Shown here: positions 60,032 to 64,000 of the stretch, piece after piece
How the letters are laid out: the number at the start of each line of letters is the position of its first letter
Position numbering within the stretch: position 1 is the first letter of the stretch
Assembly: GCF_040730185.1 (NCBI RefSeq)
Contig: NZ_CP160402.1
Location: 7,812,001-7,876,000 of the forward strand
Length of the DNA: 64,000 nt
Direction of reading: 5' to 3'
Source: Streptomyces sp. Je 1-332
GTDB taxonomy: Bacteria; Actinomycetota; Actinomycetes; Streptomycetales; Streptomycetaceae
Position numbers and translations under genes: made by a program
Notes under the pieces: generated by a model
What the model saw: only the letters and a program-made list of their open reading frames with translations
Databases searched by the model: none
Told to the model about the DNA's origin: nothing

Positions 60032-60928
60032 TCACGGACGCGCCGCGGCCTCGGCGACGGCCGTCCCGAAGGCCGCCATCCCGCGGGCGTTGGGGTGCAG
60101 CGGTGCCGCGACGCTGGTGGGTACCAGGCCCTCGATGTAACGCTCGGCCGGGGCGGCGCAGGTGTCGTGTCCGGCGCTGACGGCGGCGGTGTCGACGAAT
60201 GTGGCGCCGTGGGCCCGGCTCTGCTCGGCGAGCACGCCGTTCAGCTGGTTCACGCGGGCCTGGAGATAGTTGGCGTCCTTGTCCCAGAGGGGCTGGGTGG
60301 GCCAGCAGCCGTCCTTGCGGATGTAGGTGGCGTACCCCGCGACGACGATCCGGGCGTTCGGTGCGCGCCGGTGCACCTCGTCAAGGGCCTTGCCGAAGGT
60401 GGCGCTCCAGGCGGCGATGGCTTTCGCGGTGGCGTCGCCCTTGGCCGCGGCGGTGTCGGCGCAGGAGATCCCCGCCGGCTTCGGCAGGAGGTTGACGCAG
60501 CCGAGTGCCTTGCTGACGAGGCTGACGTCGTTGCCGCCGATGGTCAGGGTCACCAGGTCGGTGCTCGGTTCGAGGGCCTCGTACTGGGGCGGCAGCAGGC
60601 CGAACTGGCGGCCGGAGAAATCGCTGACCTTCGCGCCCGAGCAGCTGACGTCGGTGAGCCGCGCGTCCAGCGCCTCCGCGACGACGGCCGGGTAGTTACG
60701 CCCGGAGCGCAGGCACGACCACTGGCTCTGATCGGGGATGAGGGGACCCGCAGCGAACGAATCACCGATGGCGACGTACTCCAAAGGGTCCTCGGCCTGC
60801 GAAGACACCTGCGAAGACGCCTGCGAAGGCGACTGCGAAGACACCGCGCCGGCCGGAGACACTCCGAGGACGCAGGCGGACAGGGCGGCGGCCATGACCG
60901 CGGTGGTGCGGGCGCGTGTGGGGCGCAC
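60032..60928 (-). CDS. Secreted SGNH/GDSL lipase-esterase with coding minisatellite
   Basis: 298 residues from a GTG with AGGAGA 5 bp upstream. A signal peptide is followed by the repeat SQSPSQASSQVSSQAEDP, encoded by four 12-bp units (60798-60845). The SGNH domain has YVAIGDSFAAGPL (block I Ser), TIGGNDVSLV (Asn), and a C-terminal APLHPNARGMAAFG (His). Several Cys suggest disulfides. Streptomyces relatives are extracellular lipases. The repeat probably forms a flexible stalk after the signal peptide. Confidence 0.92.
   Translation of the reverse strand: MRPTRARTTAVMAAALSACVLGVSPAGAVSSQSPSQASSQVSSQAEDPLEYVAIGDSFAAGPLIPDQSQWSCLRSGRNYPAVVAEALDARLTDVSCSGAKVSDFSGRQFGLLPPQYEALEPSTDLVTLTIGGNDVSLVSKALGCVNLLPKPAGISCADTAAAKGDATAKAIAAWSATFGKALDEVHRRAPNARIVVAGYATYIRKDGCWPTQPLWDKDANYLQARVNQLNGVLAEQSRAHGATFVDTAAVSAGHDTCAAPAERYIEGLVPTSVAAPLHPNARGMAAFGTAVAEAAARP
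60798..60845. repeat. Four 12-bp tandem repeats in the lipase gene
   Basis: Units TGCGAAGACACC, TGCGAAGACGCC, TGCGAAGGCGAC and TGCGAAGACACC on the plus strand encode Ser/Gln-rich linker repeats. Being a multiple of three, copy number can change without a frameshift. Confidence 0.85.
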
Positions 60929-61035
60929 GGGCTCTCCTGTGTGGGGTGTACCGGGGGTAACGGACGCCCTTATGATCCGGGCCATCGCCGCCTTGGTGTT
61001 CTAGGCGCGCAACCAGACTTTCCGAGGGATCAGTT

Positions 61036-62268
61036 GTGACCGGTGACAAAAGCGTGAGCCGCTTCCTGATCGCCGACGTGCCGCGGCTGGCCGCGACCGT
61101 CACGCGGCGCATCGCGGACGACCTTCCGGTCTACGGGCGACTGCCCGCCGAGGAACTGCACGGGGACGTCCGGGCCATCGTCGACATGACGATCCGCGCC
61201 TTCGCCGAGGTGTTGCGCACCGAGCGCATGCCGCCCCCGGAGTTCCTGGAGACGGTGCGCCGCTCGGCGGCCAGACGCGCGGAGGAACGCCTCCCCGTGG
61301 AGGCGGTCGTCAGCGCCTACCACTACGGGGCCCGCATCTGCGTGGAGGAGGTGGCGGCGACGGTCGAACCGCACGACCTGATCGAGGCCCACCGGTTGCT
61401 GCTCGACTGCCTGCGGGAGATCACGGCCGCCGTCACCTCGGGCTACGTCGAGGAGAGCCAGTCGCTGATAGGGGAGCGCGACGCGGCCCGCCACACCGTC
61501 CTGTCCGCCCTCCTCGACGGCAGAGGCCCCCAACTCGACTCCGCGCACCTGGGGATACGCCTCCCGCCGTGCTATCTGGTGCTCGCCTTCACCATCGGGC
61601 GCCACCCCGACGAGGACCGCGAGGACGTCGACGCCACCGTGGCATCCCGCCGCAAGATCAGACGCCTGCGTACGGAGCTCGACCGCGCCCTCGGACATCC
61701 CGTACTCTCCCGCCTGTCCGCCGACGAGGGCCTCGCGCTCGTCCCGTCCGACGCCGCGCCGGACCAAGCGGCCGAGACCGACCGGGCCCGCATCGAGCGG
61801 CTGACGGCATCCCTCATCACCGTGAGCGGAGTCCCCCTGATCGCGGGTGTCGCCGCCAGTACCCCGGCCGATGTCCCGCACGCCGTCCGCCTCGCCACCG
61901 AACTGCGCGACACCGCGGCGGGCACGGGACGACCGCCCGGCGTCTACCCCCTGACCGCGCTGCTCCTCGACTACCAGCTCACCCGCGCCAGCCCGGCCCG
62001 CGCGCACTTGGCCGCGCTGCTGTCGCCGTTGACGGACGGCCCGGACCTGCCGACGACCCTGCGGACGTACTTCGCCTCGAACCTGGACCGCCGTGAGACG
62101 GCGGCGCGCCTGCACGTGCACCCCAACACCGTGGACTACCGCCTGCGCCGCATCGCCACCCTGACGGGCCTCGACCTCGCCGCCCACACCGATCTCCTGA
62201 CGCTACGGGCGGCGCTGAGCGCGTACGACGCGACGAGCGTGGGGCGTGCGAGAAGGGCAGAATCCTGA
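61036..62268 (+). CDS. PucR/CdaR-type helix-turn-helix regulator
   Basis: 410 residues from a GTG. The helical N-terminal part (LPVEAVVSAYHYGARICVEEV) belongs to the RsbT co-antagonist/DUF-like sensor region found in PucR-type actinobacterial regulators. The C-terminal HTH_30 is LRTYFASNLDRRETAARLHVHPNTVDYRLRRIATLTGLDLA. It is divergent from the lipase gene and 3 bp from the AlkZ-like gene, so one of them or itself may be the target. Confidence 0.87.
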   Translation: MTGDKSVSRFLIADVPRLAATVTRRIADDLPVYGRLPAEELHGDVRAIVDMTIRAFAEVLRTERMPPPEFLETVRRSAARRAEERLPVEAVVSAYHYGARICVEEVAATVEPHDLIEAHRLLLDCLREITAAVTSGYVEESQSLIGERDAARHTVLSALLDGRGPQLDSAHLGIRLPPCYLVLAFTIGRHPDEDREDVDATVASRRKIRRLRTELDRALGHPVLSRLSADEGLALVPSDAAPDQAAETDRARIERLTASLITVSGVPLIAGVAASTPADVPHAVRLATELRDTAAGTGRPPGVYPLTALLLDYQLTRASPARAHLAALLSPLTDGPDLPTTLRTYFASNLDRRETAARLHVHPNTVDYRLRRIATLTGLDLAAHTDLLTLRAALSAYDATSVGRARRAES

Positions 62269-62271
62269 ACC

Positions 62272-63411
62272 GTGACGATCACCGCGCGTGAACTCAACCG
62301 AGCGACCCTCAGCCGCCAACTGCTGCTGGAACGTGAGCCACTGACCGTCCAGGAAGGCATGCGCCGCGTGGTCGCGCTCCAGGCACAGCAGCCGGTCTCG
62401 CCCTACCTCGCTCTGTGGAACCGGCTCACCGGTTTCACCGCGGCCGACCTCGACGCGGCGTTCACCGCGCGTTCGCTGGTCAAAGCGACCCTGATGCGGA
62501 TCACGCTGCACGTCGTACACGCCGATGACTATCCCGCCTTCCGGGCGGCGATGCAGCCGACGCTGTACGCCTCGCGGCTCGGCTTCCGCTTCGCCGCGTC
62601 CGGACTGACCCCGGCGGACGCCGACGAACTGGTGGCGGAACTCCTCGGCTTCGCCGACCGGCCGCGGACCTCGACGCAGATGCAGGCGTGGGTCGAGGAG
62701 CGGCTCGGCGCGGAGCAGAAAGAGGGGGCGTGGTGGGGGCTCAAGGCGTACGCGCCGTTGCACCATGCCCCCACGGAGGCGCCCTGGTCGTTCGGCCTCC
62801 GACCGTCGTTCGTGGCAGCCCGAAAGGGGCCCGTACCAACAGGCCGGGCGGGGGACCCGCAGGCGCTGCGGACGCTGATCCTGCGCTACCTGGCAGGGTT
62901 CGGGCCCGCGTCGGTCGCGGACGTGGCGCAGTTCGCCATGGTGCAGAGGGCGCCCGTCCGCGCGGCGCTCCTCGCTCTGGGCGACACCGTCGAGCGGCTC
63001 CAAGGCCCGGAGGGGGTGGTGCTGTTCGACCTTCCCGGCGCCGCTCGGCCGCCCGCCGAAACCCCCGCGCCTGCCCGGCTCATGGCCATGTGGGACAGCA
63101 CTCTGCTGGCGTACGCCGACCGCAGCAGGGTGATACCGCCGGCCTACCGGCCGTGGGTGATCAGGCGCAACGGCGACGTACTGCCCACCTTGCTGGTGGA
63201 CGGGCAGGTCGCCGGTGTATGGCGCCAGCAGAAGGACGGCATCGAAGTCACGGCCTTCCACCCTCTGGCGCCCGCCACGTGGGACGAGATCGCCGACGAG
63301 GCCCAGTCCCTGACGGCCTTCATCGGTGACCGTGAGCCGGCGGTCTACAGCCGCTTCCACCACTGGTGGGCGAAGTTCCCCGAGGCCGAGACCGAAGTGC
63401 GGATGCTGTAG
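62272..63411 (+). CDS. AlkZ/YcaQ-like winged-helix DNA-binding protein
   Basis: 379 residues from a GTG preceded by AGAAGGG in the 3' end of the pucR gene, with a 3-bp gap, so translation may be coupled. It has the HTH_42 fold with ARELNRATLSRQLLL, VVALQAQQPVSPYLALWNRL and RITLHVVHADDYPAF. The QAQ triplet corresponds to the catalytic QxQ motif of AlkZ-like DNA glycosylases, which repair interstrand cross-links or shield against genotoxic products. Glycosylase activity is inferred from family only. Confidence 0.85.
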   Translation: MTITARELNRATLSRQLLLEREPLTVQEGMRRVVALQAQQPVSPYLALWNRLTGFTAADLDAAFTARSLVKATLMRITLHVVHADDYPAFRAAMQPTLYASRLGFRFAASGLTPADADELVAELLGFADRPRTSTQMQAWVEERLGAEQKEGAWWGLKAYAPLHHAPTEAPWSFGLRPSFVAARKGPVPTGRAGDPQALRTLILRYLAGFGPASVADVAQFAMVQRAPVRAALLALGDTVERLQGPEGVVLFDLPGAARPPAETPAPARLMAMWDSTLLAYADRSRVIPPAYRPWVIRRNGDVLPTLLVDGQVAGVWRQQKDGIEVTAFHPLAPATWDEIADEAQSLTAFIGDREPAVYSRFHHWWAKFPEAETEVRML

Positions 63412-63435
63412 CGGCGCCGGCGGCGGAGCGCGACG

Positions 63436-64000
63436 TCATCGGTTCCGGTGGGTGTTCCAGAGCGGCAGCTGCTCGAAGAGGGCGACGGCTTCGCCGTTCC
63501 AGTGCCGGTGCCAGGTGCTCGCTTCGGCCGACGCGGCGTGGGCGTAGTGGTCGATGGTCTGCTGCAGGCGGATGTGGACGTCGTGGCGGTGGGCGATGTC
63601 GCGGATGCGGTCGATGGTCCACGGCGGGGAGTCGGCGCTGCCCAGAGCGGCCTTGACGGTCTCGTGCTCGTCATCGCTGGTGACGGCGAGGAGCTCGCGG
63701 GTCAGGTAGGTGTGACGGCCCGCCCGGAGATCGGCGCCCGCGGGCTTGCCCGTGACGTCGGGGTCGCCGAAGAGGTCGAGGTAGTCATCGCGTATCTGAC
63801 CGCTGAGTCCCGCTAGTCGGGCATAGCGGCGCAGACTTTCCTCGTGTTCCGCGAGGTCCTGGCCCGCGGCGAGCAGGCCGAGGCGCATGGGGGCGAGGAC
63901 GGTGTAGCGGGAGGTCTTGTACTCGCACACGGTCTCCAGCAAGCCGTCGTCGGCCGACGACCTCGATGAGTTCACATCGCGTTCCAGGTCGAGGACCTGG
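63436..64000 (-). CDS. Polyprenyl synthase family protein, 5' end outside window
   Basis: About 188 residues are visible; the frame stays open to the right edge, so the N-terminus and first Asp-rich motif are missing. The visible part has ETVCEYKTSRYTVLAPMRLG and the second Asp-rich motif QIRDDYLDLFGDPDVTGKPAGADLRAGRHTYL, as in trans-prenyl diphosphate synthases. It is similar in layout to CrtE at 38-39 kb but is a separate gene. The chain length of its product cannot be told from the C-terminal part. Confidence 0.88.
   Translation of the reverse strand, partial: QVLDLERDVNSSRSSADDGLLETVCEYKTSRYTVLAPMRLGLLAAGQDLAEHEESLRRYARLAGLSGQIRDDYLDLFGDPDVTGKPAGADLRAGRHTYLTRELLAVTSDDEHETVKAALGSADSPPWTIDRIRDIAHRHDVHIRLQQTIDHYAHAASAEASTWHRHWNGEAVALFEQLPLWNTHRNR

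Noticed and set aside
60798..60845. Possible CRISPR repeats
   Set aside because: The units are 12 bp, contiguous without spacers, and encode a protein linker.

Overview
The window is high-GC actinobacterial DNA, almost certainly a Streptomyces chromosome. Evidence: strong G/C third-position bias, many GTG starts, ATGA/GTGA stop-start overlaps, leaderless-looking promoters, mycothiol-type DinB proteins, small Streptomyces proteins of the LPFR and DUF6131 types, and a complete isorenieratene (crt) locus beside a litR/litS light-response pair. About 60 protein genes are supported. No rRNA, intact tRNA, IS element, phage or CRISPR array was found. No gene-free stretch exceeds about 300 bp.

Layout. 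1-3.3 kb: signalling operon (receiver-PP2C phosphatase cut by the left edge, CHASE3-type histidine kinase, Rcp-like response regulator). 3.3-6.4 kb: methyltransferase, an anticodon-less tRNA-Ser remnant, cupin/zinc-ribbon protein, ABC-F ATPase. 6.4-9.2 kb: divergent secreted polysaccharide lyase and alpha-L-fucosidase sharing a repeat-rich control region. 9.2-18.8 kb: housekeeping and stress genes (mycothiol-type DinB proteins, YceI, FUSC transporter, NAD(P)H oxidoreductase, cation/H+ antiporter, membrane Mrr nuclease, Ku, PAP2 enzyme). 19-27.9 kb: TetR/flavin monooxygenase pair, GSDH/PQQ-type sugar dehydrogenase behind a DasR-like site, phosphatase, His-rich methyltransferase, XRE-cupin regulator, MarR/MMPL pair.

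27.9-42.4 kb is the light and carotenoid island. litS and litR are divergent. litR-litQ-crtY-crtT-crtU read rightward. phr, a 4Fe-4S (6-4)-type photolyase, crtE, crtI, crtB and crtV read leftward and meet crtU tail to tail. Together they make GGPP, phytoene, lycopene, beta-carotene and isorenieratene, next to two photolyases of complementary repair specificity. crtU holds the only in-frame TTA codon I found in the window, which suggests bldA-dependent translation of the last pathway step.

42.5-47.4 kb is a SigK/RskA locus: ECF sigma, zinc anti-sigma, two paralogous fasciclin-domain proteins and a divergent sulfite-oxidase-like molybdoenzyme. The core GGCT(A/C)CGAAT precedes sigK and both fasciclin genes at similar distances, implying a local autoregulated regulon like that of mycobacterial SigK.

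47.5-64 kb: a lipoprotein sulfatase, a two-component system, a methyltransferase/GNAT pair, and a PucR regulator facing an operon of M20 amidohydrolase, GNAT and N-acylamino acid racemase (probable D- to L-amino acid conversion), with a broken VOC gene between them. Then two secreted hydrolases, a second PucR-type regulator, an AlkZ-like protein, and a prenyl synthase cut by the right edge.
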